Source: Cyanothece sp. BG0011 (lineage in GTDB: Bacteria > Cyanobacteriota > Cyanobacteriia > Cyanobacteriales > Microcystaceae). From it: a stretch of DNA of 52,585 nt. Made by a program: the position numbers and the translations under genes. This document shows, piece after piece, positions 8,805 to 16,424 of the stretch. The notes under the pieces are model-generated. The model was given only the letters and a program-made list of their open reading frames with translations, made no database searches and was not told the origin of the DNA. Numbering within the stretch: position 1 is the first letter of the stretch; each line of letters begins with the position of its first letter. The stretch covers positions 1 to 52,585 of the forward strand of contig NZ_PRLH01000190.1 in the NCBI RefSeq assembly GCF_003013815.1, in the 5' to 3' direction.

Positions 8805-9041
8805 TCAATGAAAAGACAATTGGTTAATAGCGGTTGTTCCATCGATTCCTTCCCCTCCATCTAATTGTTGCGCTGCTGCGTCAATTTTTTGCCCAATTTC
8901 TTCAACCCACTGCTCATATTCATTACGTTTTTCTAATAAATTTAAAGCTTCTTCGAGTACATTATCGATACTGGTATATTTACCAGAAGTAATTTGTTTT
9001 TGAATGATATTTTCTAGTTTAGGATTAAGGATAATATTCAT
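8805..9041 (-). CDS. ParD-like antitoxin, truncated at the C-terminus, no toxin partner
   Basis: 78 residues. The N-terminus (NIILNPKLENIIQKQITSGKY, then SIDNVLEEAL) is a ribbon-helix-helix of the ParD/CC2985 type. The end reads GGEGIDGTTAINQL and then stops after three more residues, whereas in related antitoxins from memory that motif continues for about ten residues and overlaps a ParE/RelE toxin start. Nothing toxin-like follows in the 165 bp to the next gene. This is probably the remnant of a ParDE module; it may still bind DNA. Confidence 0.75.
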   Translation of the reverse strand: MNIILNPKLENIIQKQITSGKYTSIDNVLEEALNLLEKRNEYEQWVEEIGQKIDAAAQQLDGGEGIDGTTAINQLSFH

Positions 9042-9208
9042 TAGTTTTGACTCTCTTGATGATAACGAGAACTTCTTCTATAAATATTTTAACCTTTTTG
9101 CCTAGAAGTTAGTATAATATATATAAATCTGTACATCAGCATCAACTAAAAAATAAGAATATAATAGATTATTTATAAATAGTAGAAACAGAGTTTAGGG
9201 TAAAAAGC

Positions 9209-9895
9209 ATGACACAAAGTATCACAAAATCTACCGTAAATATTCCCCCGTTAGAAAATGGCGATCGCTTAACTCGTCTAGAGTTTGAAACCCGTTATCA
9301 ACAAATGACTCATGTTAAAAAAGCAGAATTAATAGAAGGTATTGTTTATATGGGATCTCCTTTAAGAATTAATAAACATGGTAATCCTCATGGTCGTATT
9401 ATGACTTGGTTAGGAACTTATGAAGCTTATACAAATGGTGTTCAAATAGGAGATAATTGTACAGTAAGATTAGATCCCGAAAATGAACCCCAACCCGATG
9501 CTTTATTAAGAATAGAAAAGGATGGACAATCAATAATTACTGAAGATGGATATGTAGAGGGTGCGCCAGAATTAATCGTGGAAATTGCAGCAAGTACCGT
9601 ATCAATTGATTTACATGATAAACTTAAAGCCTATAGACGTAATCAGGTTCAAGAATATTTAGTGTGGCGAGTAGATGATAATGAAATTGATTGGTTTAGA
9701 TTAAAAGAAGAAAAATATATTAAATTACAAGCAGATGAAAATGGGATTATTAAAAGTGAGATTTATCAGGGTTTGTGGTTAGATACAAATGCCTTATTAA
9801 ATGGAAACTTAGCCAGAGTTTTAGAATGTTTAAAACAAGGAATAGAAACATCTGAGCATATGAAATTTGACAAAAAAATATCTATTGATGATTAG
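9209..9895 (+). CDS. Uma2-family putative restriction endonuclease
   Basis: 228 residues, full length for the family. The core has FETRYQQM, ELIEGIVYMGSP near the N-terminus, then PQPDALLRI and APELIVEIAASTVSIDLHDK, and VQEYLVW; these give the Asp, Glu and Lys pattern of the PD-(D/E)XK fold. It is monocistronic, facing away from the ParD remnant. The biological role of Uma2 proteins is not settled. The start ATG at 9209 is the first in frame; a HIP1 site lies 50 bp into the gene. After the stop, 268 bp to the next gene hold only AT-rich sequence with attctaaattctac-like repeats. Confidence 0.88.
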   Translation: MTQSITKSTVNIPPLENGDRLTRLEFETRYQQMTHVKKAELIEGIVYMGSPLRINKHGNPHGRIMTWLGTYEAYTNGVQIGDNCTVRLDPENEPQPDALLRIEKDGQSIITEDGYVEGAPELIVEIAASTVSIDLHDKLKAYRRNQVQEYLVWRVDDNEIDWFRLKEEKYIKLQADENGIIKSEIYQGLWLDTNALLNGNLARVLECLKQGIETSEHMKFDKKISIDD

Positions 9896-10163
9896 TTTAA
9901 AAACTAATTTAAACTTTAAATTTTAGCTAAAAATATTTCTTTATCTTCCTGATTTTCTATAATAATTCTCAATTCTAAATTTTAGATTCTAAATTCTACA
10001 CTATCTTATAGGTCAGTAATTTGATAAACTAATACAGTATTGTTGCGGTGTTTATCTTCCATTCATTCTCAAGAAATGAAGGGTTTAGGATCACTCGTAC
10101 CTTAGTGGTGTCAAAAAAATCCCAAAAGATCAAGATCAAAAAAAATTGAAAGGAAAGAAAATT

Positions 10164-10550
10164 ATGTTTAATTTTTCAGGAACAAGACCGAATAATTTAG
10201 GAGTTAAAAATGGTAAATTAGCCGCTTGTCCAGGAACCCCCAACTGTGTCAATAGTCAAAGTTCGGATGCACAATCAAAAATTGCTCCCCTTCCCATGAT
10301 TTCTATGGGTGAGTTAAAAAAGATCGTTGAAAGTATGGAGAGAACTACCATTATTGAAGAAACCAATGACTATCTTTATGCTGAATTTCAAACCCCTTTA
10401 ATGGGTTTTGTTGATGATGTAGAATTTTATCTTGATTCAGGTCAAAATGTTATCCATGTTCGCTCTGCCTCTCGTCTCGGAAAATCCGACTTAGGCCTTA
10501 ACCGTAAACGAGTCGAAGAAATTAGAAGTAAAATTGAAGCAAATCACTAA
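10164..10550 (+). CDS. DUF1499 family protein
   Basis: About 128 residues. LAACPGTPNCVNSQ near residue 17 with two Cys, then YAEFQTPLMGFVDDVEFYLD and VIHVRSASRLGKSDLGLNRKRVE match the DUF1499 family throughout. The function is unknown; members are small and soluble or lipoprotein-like. I chose the ATG at 10164 over a TTG at 10146 because AGGAAAG lies 7 bp before the ATG. The gene precedes the esterase by 68 bp on the same strand. Confidence 0.85.
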   Translation: MFNFSGTRPNNLGVKNGKLAACPGTPNCVNSQSSDAQSKIAPLPMISMGELKKIVESMERTTIIEETNDYLYAEFQTPLMGFVDDVEFYLDSGQNVIHVRSASRLGKSDLGLNRKRVEEIRSKIEANH

Positions 10551-10600
10551 AATTCTAGTCTAGAAAACAAAAAAAAACAAAACTTTAATTTTAAAATCTA

Positions 10601-11554
10601 ATGGCTGAACCCTTCACAATAGGCGGACAAAATGGTTGGTATCATGATCAAGGACATTGGGCAGGTTACTTTCACACTTATGATAATTTTAAGCAATCCG
10701 ATATAGATGCTAAACGGAGAATAATTCATGTATTCTTGCCCAGAGATTATGAATATAGCCAGGAAAGCTATCCCGTCATTTATATGAATGATGGAGATAC
10801 CGCCTTTTTTTCTGGGGGTCAGTATTATAAAAGTTGGAACATGGGGCAGATTTTGACACGGTTATATGTAACCAATCAAATTCGGCGCGTGATTGTGGTA
10901 GCTATTTGTCCCATTGACCGTAATTATGAATACACCCATGCCCCGATTAAAGAAGGAAATTGGGGGGGATTAACAGGATATTCTGATTATCTAGCTTTTG
11001 AGATTAAGCCATTTATTGATAATAATTATCGTACCCTTTCTAGCCCCGAAAATTCGATGGTCTTGGGGTCATCTCATGGAGGATTAGCGGCTTTTTATAC
11101 AGCCATAAGACACCCTAAGCAATTCAAATGTGTGGCCGCCTTGTCTCCTTCTTTTTGGGTAGGATTAGACTCAATGATTGACCCTTCTTTCTTAGATTTA
11201 TCAGGAGACTTATTAGGGTCACTAGAATATTCAGCCTTGATGTTTGCTGGCTTAAAAACCTTACAAGATCCCCAATTACAACCGAAAATTTATTTAGATT
11301 GGGGACTCATTCGAGAAGGAGGTTATCATAATTCTTTTATCGAAGCCAGAGCAACCGCAAGAGGCCGGGAAATGCGAGATTTATTAATCAATAAATTTGG
11401 TTATCGCTATAACGAAAATTTATTTGTGGTAGAAGACCCCATCGGTCAACACAGTGAAGAATCTTGGTCAGGACGGATGGAAACTGTGTTACCCAACTTT
11501 TTTGGGTGGCCCGCATTGATGAAACAGTTGTCAGCGCAAAAGGCCATCCCCTAA
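10601..11554 (+). CDS. Putative alpha/beta-hydrolase esterase (PF00756 type)
   Basis: 317 residues without a signal peptide. The fold follows the esterase D/Fes family: RRIIHVFLPRDY and PVIYMNDGDT on early strands, then the nucleophile elbow LGSSHGG (catalytic Ser), and a late GQHSEESW whose His would complete the triad. Family members hydrolyse simple or siderophore esters, or S-formylglutathione; the substrate here is unknown. It ends 79 bp before tRNA-Gly on the same strand. Confidence 0.82.
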   Translation: MAEPFTIGGQNGWYHDQGHWAGYFHTYDNFKQSDIDAKRRIIHVFLPRDYEYSQESYPVIYMNDGDTAFFSGGQYYKSWNMGQILTRLYVTNQIRRVIVVAICPIDRNYEYTHAPIKEGNWGGLTGYSDYLAFEIKPFIDNNYRTLSSPENSMVLGSSHGGLAAFYTAIRHPKQFKCVAALSPSFWVGLDSMIDPSFLDLSGDLLGSLEYSALMFAGLKTLQDPQLQPKIYLDWGLIREGGYHNSFIEARATARGREMRDLLINKFGYRYNENLFVVEDPIGQHSEESWSGRMETVLPNFFGWPALMKQLSAQKAIP

Positions 11555-11576
11555 AGGAAGGTTTGAAAATTGATAG

Positions 11577-11608
11577 TTGTCAATGACACTTGTGTGTGTT
11601 AGTATAAT
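11577..11608 (+). promoter_or_regulatory. Candidate promoter of tRNA-Gly
   Basis: A perfect TATAAT lies at 11603-11608, 25 bp before the tRNA. The best -35 match is TTGTCA at 11577-11582, with a longer than ideal spacer of 20 bp. The -10 is convincing, the -35 is not. Confidence 0.45.
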
Positions 11609-11633
11609 AAAGCTTGAAAAAATACAAAAATTT

Positions 11634-11704
11634 GCGGGTGTAGTTTAGTGGTAAAACCTTAGCCTTCCAAGCTAATGATGGGGGTTCGATTCCCCCCACC
11701 CGCT
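11634..11704 (+). tRNA. trnG-UCC: tRNA-Gly (anticodon UCC), integration target
   Basis: GCGGGTG at 11634-11640 pairs with CACCCGC at the 3' end. The D arm contains AGTTTAGTGGTAAAAC, the anticodon stem-loop is TTAGC-CTTCCAA-GCTAA with anticodon TCC, and the T arm is GGGGG-TTCGATT-CCCCC. The length is 71 nt with T as discriminator; CCA is not encoded. From base 27 of the tRNA onward the sequence is repeated perfectly at 17767, so the 3' part of this functional tRNA comes from the integrated element. Confidence 0.97.
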
Positions 11705-11705
11705 T
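11660..11705 (+). repeat. attachment site, copy inside intact tRNA-Gly
   Basis: 46-bp segment identical to 17767-17812. It starts at the 3' part of the anticodon 5' stem and runs through the T arm and acceptor to one base past the tRNA. Mismatches begin immediately on both sides, as expected for a site-specific recombination duplication. Confidence 0.93.
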
Positions 11706-11790
11706 GTGTCTAAATCCAGATATATCAACGGTTTCAATAGGGTTTGAGCCATCGAAGGGAAATCGCAAAGGGCAGAAATCAAGGGCATTT

Positions 11791-11823
11791 TGACAGTCAG
11801 ATGACAGTCAGCCTTGACTGTCA
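11791..11823. promoter_or_regulatory. TGACAGTCA box cluster, left end of element
   Basis: TGACAGTCA occurs at 11791-11799 and 11802-11810 and its complement TGACTGTCA at 11815-11823, with a half copy (TGACTG) at 11826. The first two starts are 11 bp apart, exactly as in the right-end pair. They lie about 85 bp inside the att repeat. Likely arm-type sites for the integrase or an excision factor. Confidence 0.65.
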
Positions 11824-11837
11824 TTTGACTGCTAGTA

Positions 11838-11901
11838 AAAGTTAAAATGCACCCAATTGTCCGCTCCTAAAGTTAAAATGCGCCCTATATAGTCTGCTCC
11901 T
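11838..11901. repeat. Tandem imperfect 31-33-bp direct repeat
   Basis: Two adjacent copies (11838-11868 and 11869-11901) both begin AAAGTTAAAATGC and end GCTCCT, with differences in the middle (ACCCAATTGTCC against GCCCTATATAGTCT). The pair lies just outside the stop of the small element gene and inside the TGACAGTCA cluster. Confidence 0.7.
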
Positions 11902-11905
11902 AATT

Positions 11906-12271
11906 CTAATCTTCTGAAACCCTTGTATATCCTGGATAGTAATTTTCATCGTATCGGCTAACAATTCTACGACCGCCGTACCAATTAGGCTGATGAAGTT
12001 TTGCTATATATTCATCTATCAGTTCTTGACATTCTTCTCTATTTTTAACCATTATTCTTGACTTTCGAGTTTTAGTTACCATAATCCATTGTTTTTTTGC
12101 CATATAGCGCAAGTTATAACGAGAAATATTGTTTTTTCTGCAATATTCTGTAGCCGAAATGTAACCATTGGTATAATTCCGACGATAGTCACGTTCTTGA
12201 ACACCATAAGCAAAGATTGAATATTTCGTTGCTTGAGGAAATGGCCCCGATGGTTTGAGATAATTGCCCAT
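11906..12271 (-). CDS. Small element protein, possible helix-turn-helix / excisionase-like
   Basis: 121 residues, basic and Tyr/Arg-rich. Residues about 37-61 (GYISATEYCRKNNISRYNLR) look like a winged-helix or MerR/Xis-type helix-turn-helix, with Ala-Thr-Glu opening helix 1 and Ile-Ser-Arg-Tyr opening helix 2, then a Lys/Arg-rich beta turn (KTRKSRIMVK). I do not recognise the family. Its place at the end opposite the integrase and next to TGACAGTCA boxes would suit a recombination directionality factor or repressor (inference). There is no convincing ribosome binding site before the ATG at 12271. Confidence 0.5.
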   Translation of the reverse strand: MGNYLKPSGPFPQATKYSIFAYGVQERDYRRNYTNGYISATEYCRKNNISRYNLRYMAKKQWIMVTKTRKSRIMVKNREECQELIDEYIAKLHQPNWYGGRRIVSRYDENYYPGYTRVSED

Positions 12272-12377
12272 AGTAACAATACAAAAGTCTCTAGGCTGTT
12301 AATTAACGGAAGACCATTATGGTCTTATGTTCAGTACAAAGGTAATAACAGGTGTTAAACAAGTGTTTTAAATGAGT

Positions 12378-12406
12378 TGACAGTCACCCATCAAAGATGA
12401 CTGTCA
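12378..12406. promoter_or_regulatory. Internal inverted pair of TGACAGTCA boxes
   Basis: TGACAGTCA (12378-12386) and TGACTGTCA (12398-12406) form an inverted repeat, extended to TTGACAGTCA/TGACTGTCAA, with an 11-nt spacer. It sits 10 bp after the primase stop and about 105 bp before the small element gene. It could be an operator for that gene or a hairpin between the two genes. Confidence 0.55.
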
Positions 12407-12415
12407 AGGGACAAA

Positions 12416-13459
12416 TTACTCACAAGGTTCTAATTTACCTTGAGGCCAATAAACCAGCCTTCCATCTTCTAATTTGACCGTCGTATAACCATCTTGATCA
12501 GTCAGTTCAATGATCACCCCTTTTTTGTTACCAGGAGCAATCACTTTATCCCCTAGTTTGTAGTATTTGTGTGACTCATTTGATGTTACAAAGTTGTCTT
12601 TACTGGAATTTTTTAATGGCTGATTATCAGTAGGTGATTTTAGGTAAACTGGCTTCGCAGTCTTCTCCTGTAAGGGTTGTAGGCTATTCAATTGGCTATG
12701 CACTTGGCTCGCATGAATAGGCAATTGACTAGGCGTTTGTTTGTACTCCTCATTATTTTCCTGGTTTTGGGCTGTAGTATTATTAGAGCCACAAGTATGT
12801 GACAAATAATTATCATCAGACTGCATAGCCAATTGACTCGCATGAATAGGCAATTGCGAATCAGTTGAATAGCCTGTGATCCTTGTAGGAGAAGGTTGCG
12901 AAGCCAGTTGAGGTAAAAAGCCTATGTTAGTCAAGTAAACTTTATTGTCACGCTTTTTACCGGCTTTGACTTTAGGGAATAACTCAAGGAACCGTGAACG
13001 AATCTGATTAGGGGCTTTAATTACTTTGTCTCCTTTGGGGAGGTCGTGCCAAACTCGTTTAGGTTTATTCCCAGATTCATCAATCTCTAACGTCCCATCC
13101 TCTAAGTACCATTGTTCTAACTTAGTCCAAATGTCATTAACACATATCTCTCCATCGGGAACATAAGTTAAGCCAACATCCTGACAAAATTGATGTAGGT
13201 GATTAGACTCACAACGAATAGCATCTATGACCGCCTCAGTACATTGATAGTCAATCCCTTCTGTCATTAATCGAATTAACCCATCAATGACCTTATTAAG
13301 AAAAGCAGGGACAACCTTTTCAATAATAAATTGAGGGTCATATTTGAACCGAGGCTCAGCCTTTAATTCCCCTTTGGTAAGGTCAGGATTAGTTTTAAAG
13401 ACTTTATTAAAAGAGAGAACAGCATAACGAGACTTAATTGCTTCTAGTTCCCCTCCCAA
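12416..13459 (-). pseudogene. C-terminal part of the SF3 primase-helicase, separated by a frameshift
   Basis: This frame continues the 13444-15528 gene. It starts inside the end of that gene (16-bp overlap) with a weak TTG and immediately reads LEAIKSRYAVLSFNK, the block that follows the sensor motif in phage/plasmid-type SF3 helicases and carries the Arg finger (SRY). About 150 residues of helicase C-terminal domain follow, then a low-complexity linker with two copies of QLPIHASQ, and a final SH3-like module (GDKVIAPGNKKGVIIELT, VKLEDGRLVYWP). One base is missing relative to one continuous frame. If expressed separately, it would lack the ATPase core. Confidence 0.8.
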
Positions 13460-15528
13460 CTTAGGGGTTTATTAACATTAAAAATAAATAAACAAGAGGG
13501 ATTTAATGAGACTCCATCTTGACCTTTTCTTTCAACGTCAATACTATCCCCTGTAATAGCTTGCTTTAAGCTTTGAATATGGTCTAATTTAACAGAATCC
13601 GTATTCTCACTTGACCAATTAATTTTAGGATTAGTCCCCAAAATTGATAATGGAAACTTTCGTCCTGTGTCATATTGTTTGAAATCCATTAAGGTACAGG
13701 ATGTCATACCTGTGTTACCAAACATTGACTTAACGACTTCTCTTAGGGCATCTTTTCCATTACTTCCTTCCCCTAATAATAAGGTTGCTCTGATATTTCT
13801 TCCCTGATATTTTCTCACGGTATTAAGGTCAAGAGAAGCCCCAATCAGTTTAAGGAAGATGTCTCGCTGATCAGGATCTAAAACTTCTAAAAGCTTGTTA
13901 CAATCAGTGTCATCAGCATCGGGTTTATATTTAGCGTCACTACAATAGGTGTAAAGTCGTGATGGTGAATGAGCAACTAAAACGGGTGACGGTTGTTTAC
14001 CTTTCCACTCAATTTCTAATATGCCATTACTTAGATTGATACCAGATGTATTAACCTGATTAGGTAAGACTCCTGTTATCATTTTAGCCCATTTTATCAA
14101 ATTATTAAGATTAGTTGGGGTTGCTTTTTTGGGCATATTTTCTCGTAAGTAATGACTCACTTGAGACTCTAGTAAGACATCTTCGACTGGTTCATAATAC
14201 TTACCATTCCATTTGTGCATAATTCCCGTTACTGTTATCCAGTAATCATCATCAAAGAAGTCTGAAAATGCTTGCTCAACCCAACTAATTTGATCATCAT
14301 TATTAACATTAACCTCAATCCCTCTTATGTTAGATTCCACTTCTAAATTACTCAGTAGATCATCTTGCTCTTTAAGGGCGGTTGAGTAATGTATTTGTTC
14401 CTCTAGTTTACGGATAAAATCATCTTGATTCATAGATTTGTGTTCCCTCAAATAATCGGCTATATCCCCTTTTTTGGGGCATTCTAACCACAATTTATTA
14501 ATGGGAAGGGTGGCACAAGGAATGTCCAGATTACGAGTAACCTGTAACACTTTCTTTGCCTTTTTATCCCCTTCCTCATCATTATCTGTGATAAAAACTA
14601 GGGATTTTATCCCAATGGCTTTTAACAACTCAACACTAGGATGTAAGGTTTTTTCTGTCCAGTTACTCCCTTGCCAAGTTGTAGCTAAAATCCCTAAATC
14701 TCCCAAGGCGTGGACAGTTTCTTCCCCTTCACTGATAATTAATGTTTTCCCTTTACCATATCGATTAATTAGATAAAATTGATAGGGGAGCCAAAAATGA
14801 TTACCTTTCCCGTTAATTACTTCCCTTTGTTCAGAAGTATGCCATTGTCTAAACGTTTTTTGTCTGTTATCTTTGGGGACATTTTGGGTAAGTTCATATA
14901 TGTTTTTATAGGTATTATCATCTATACTATGAGATAATATTTCTTTGACCCAATCATATCGAACTACATACCCATAACCTAACCAGTCTGTTGACTCAAG
15001 AACATCCTCTAAGTTAGGGAGGCATGAGTGATCACACAATCCATAGGGGTAAACGGTTGTAATGGCTTGATTAGGGACTTTAGACGGTTTTTTAATGGCT
15101 TTAGGGATACTGGTTTCTCGTCTCAGTGGTTGGGGTAATGTTGCGATCGCCTTGAAACTGTCCTGAGATAAAGACTTAGATGGGTTAGATAGGTTAGATG
15201 AGTTAGCTTTAGATGACTTCTTAGATGTTATGCGTTTAGATGGTTTATAAGATGATGGCGGCCAATCGGATTGAGGAAAATATTGTCCCCATATTCCGTT
15301 TTCATGGGAGCCTCGGTAAACATATCCTAATTTTTGGGCATCCACATCTACAAATGAATGACAAAAAACAACCTCATCATTAAAGCAACAATCAGCATCT
15401 TTCGTTCTATCACATATTGGACAGGGGTTACTTTTTCCGGAACGGGTGAGGCGTGAAATATGATGTGACAAAGAGGCAACACTTGTGTTACCATAGTAAT
15501 TATGGTGAGAAACACTATTACTCAGCAT
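13444..15528 (-). pseudogene. Primase-helicase (zinc finger, TOPRIM, SF3 ATPase), frameshifted before the Arg finger
   Basis: 694 residues. Cys36, Cys39, Cys47 or Cys48, and Cys56 form a DnaG-like zinc motif (CPICD...FC). A TOPRIM domain lies at about 255-330: ISEGEE with the Glu and FITDNDEEGDKK with the DxD pair. A D5-type N-terminal helicase domain follows, then Walker A GEGSNGKD at 586-593, INWSSEN as Walker B region and FIFNVNKP as sensor. The frame stops nine residues after that sensor start, while homologous sequence continues in the -1 frame at 13459. The intact protein would have about 1040 residues and would prime and unwind at the element origin. Adding one base (for example to the GGGG at about 13449-13452) restores it. 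Confidence 0.85.
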
Positions 15529-15543
15529 ATTTGTTTATTGGTT

Positions 15544-15780
15544 TCTAAAAAATTTAACACTTGGATGTATTATACACCCATTTAAAATTAAGCTACAAAA
15601 ATATAATTAGAGTATCTAAAAAATTTAACACTTATGTAAAGCGAGCCTATAATTAAGCTCGCTATTGTTTTATCTATTTGTGTTTAACAATTTGTCTAAC
15701 AGACTGTTTAACACAAATAAAGAAGCTTCAATTTTCCGTTTAACAAGTTGTTTAACATTGTCTAACAGAGTGTTTAACAC
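15544..15780. other. Iteron-like array, candidate replication origin of the element
   Basis: Seven GTYTAACA boxes start at 15682, 15694, 15706, 15738, 15750, 15760 and 15772; spacings are 12, 12, 32, 12, 10 and 12 bp. The triplets at 15682-15714 and 15750-15780 are diverged copies of each other, in the same TTT/TCT/TTT order. Two further TTTAACAC cores lie in a perfect 19-bp direct repeat (15544-15562 and 15615-15633). The array occupies the whole 300-bp gap between the RHH gene and the primase gene, with AT-rich flanks, as at iteron origins. It could equally be an operator array for the primase gene. Confidence 0.65.
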
Positions 15781-15824
15781 TTTCAATCTAGTAGTCAAAT
15801 TTTAGTATAATTTACCATTATTCC

Positions 15825-16394
15825 TTATACTCTAAATATTTTTGCCAATCGCTGTAAACTATCTTGAATAGGTTGTACTAATTGATATAATTGCGACCAT
15901 AGATTTTGTATCTCCTGTTGAATGGTCATTTGAAAATTGTTAACCATCTGAGAGAGTTCATTTTTAAAGTTAAAAAAATCATTTCTAAAATTCTGAAACT
16001 CATTAGAAAACTGCAAAAAATCAAACCTAAAACTTGTCATTTCTTGACGATAATTTTCCATTGAATCTATGTTTGAGTCTAGCTTATGCAAAATATTTTG
16101 ATGTTGGTCTTTTACGTCTTTCATACTAGCGATAGAATGTCTTAACAAAAACTCAAGGGATTCTAGATCAATGGTTTCCTTTTGAGCTTCTTTGACAACT
16201 TGATCAACGGTAGTTAAATCATCTAAATTAGCTATCCTTTCCTTATCCTTATACATTACCTGTAAAGTCTTAGTAAGTAATAGAGCAATAGCACGACTTT
16301 GACTTAATTTCATTTCCTCAGCATAGGCTAATAATAACTCAAAATCCTTTTCATCAAGGGTAGCACGGACATTAAGCTTAATTCTAGATGGCAT
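15825..16394 (-). CDS. Ribbon-helix-helix plus coiled-coil protein of the element
   Basis: 189 residues from the ATG at 16394 (MPSRIKLNVRATLDEKDFEL). A GTG 12 bases upstream would add four residues. The first 45 residues read as a ribbon-helix-helix: a short basic strand (RIKLNVRAT) and two helices (FELLLAYAEEMK, SQSRAIALLLTKTL). From about 90 to the end it is a coiled coil with Phe at many heptad positions (FRFDFLQFSNEFQNFRNDF). It starts about 30 bp after the integrase stop on the same strand and ends next to the iteron array, so it may bind those repeats as a Rep/partition-like or repressor protein (inference). Family not recognised. Confidence 0.7.
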   Translation of the reverse strand: MPSRIKLNVRATLDEKDFELLLAYAEEMKLSQSRAIALLLTKTLQVMYKDKERIANLDDLTTVDQVVKEAQKETIDLESLEFLLRHSIASMKDVKDQHQNILHKLDSNIDSMENYRQEMTSFRFDFLQFSNEFQNFRNDFFNFKNELSQMVNNFQMTIQQEIQNLWSQLYQLVQPIQDSLQRLAKIFRV

Positions 16395-16424
16395 AAAGCA
16401 ATACACTCTTGTAAAAAAATAAAG

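Noticed and set aside
11580-11768. Minus-strand frame of 62 codons across tRNA-Gly
   Set aside because: It is antisense to the tRNA and has no family features; the tRNA fully explains the sequence.
12076-12279. Alternative 67-codon frame overlapping the small element gene
   Set aside because: The other frame (11906-12271) is longer and has a helix-turn-helix-like pattern; this one is a shadow.
13444-13465. Programmed -1 frameshift in the primase
   Set aside because: No canonical slippery heptamer in the correct frame and no evident downstream pseudoknot; a mutation or a sequencing under-call explains it more simply.
14474-14776. Plus-strand 100-codon frame inside the primase gene
   Set aside because: Antisense to the well-supported TOPRIM region; no ribosome binding site and no family features.
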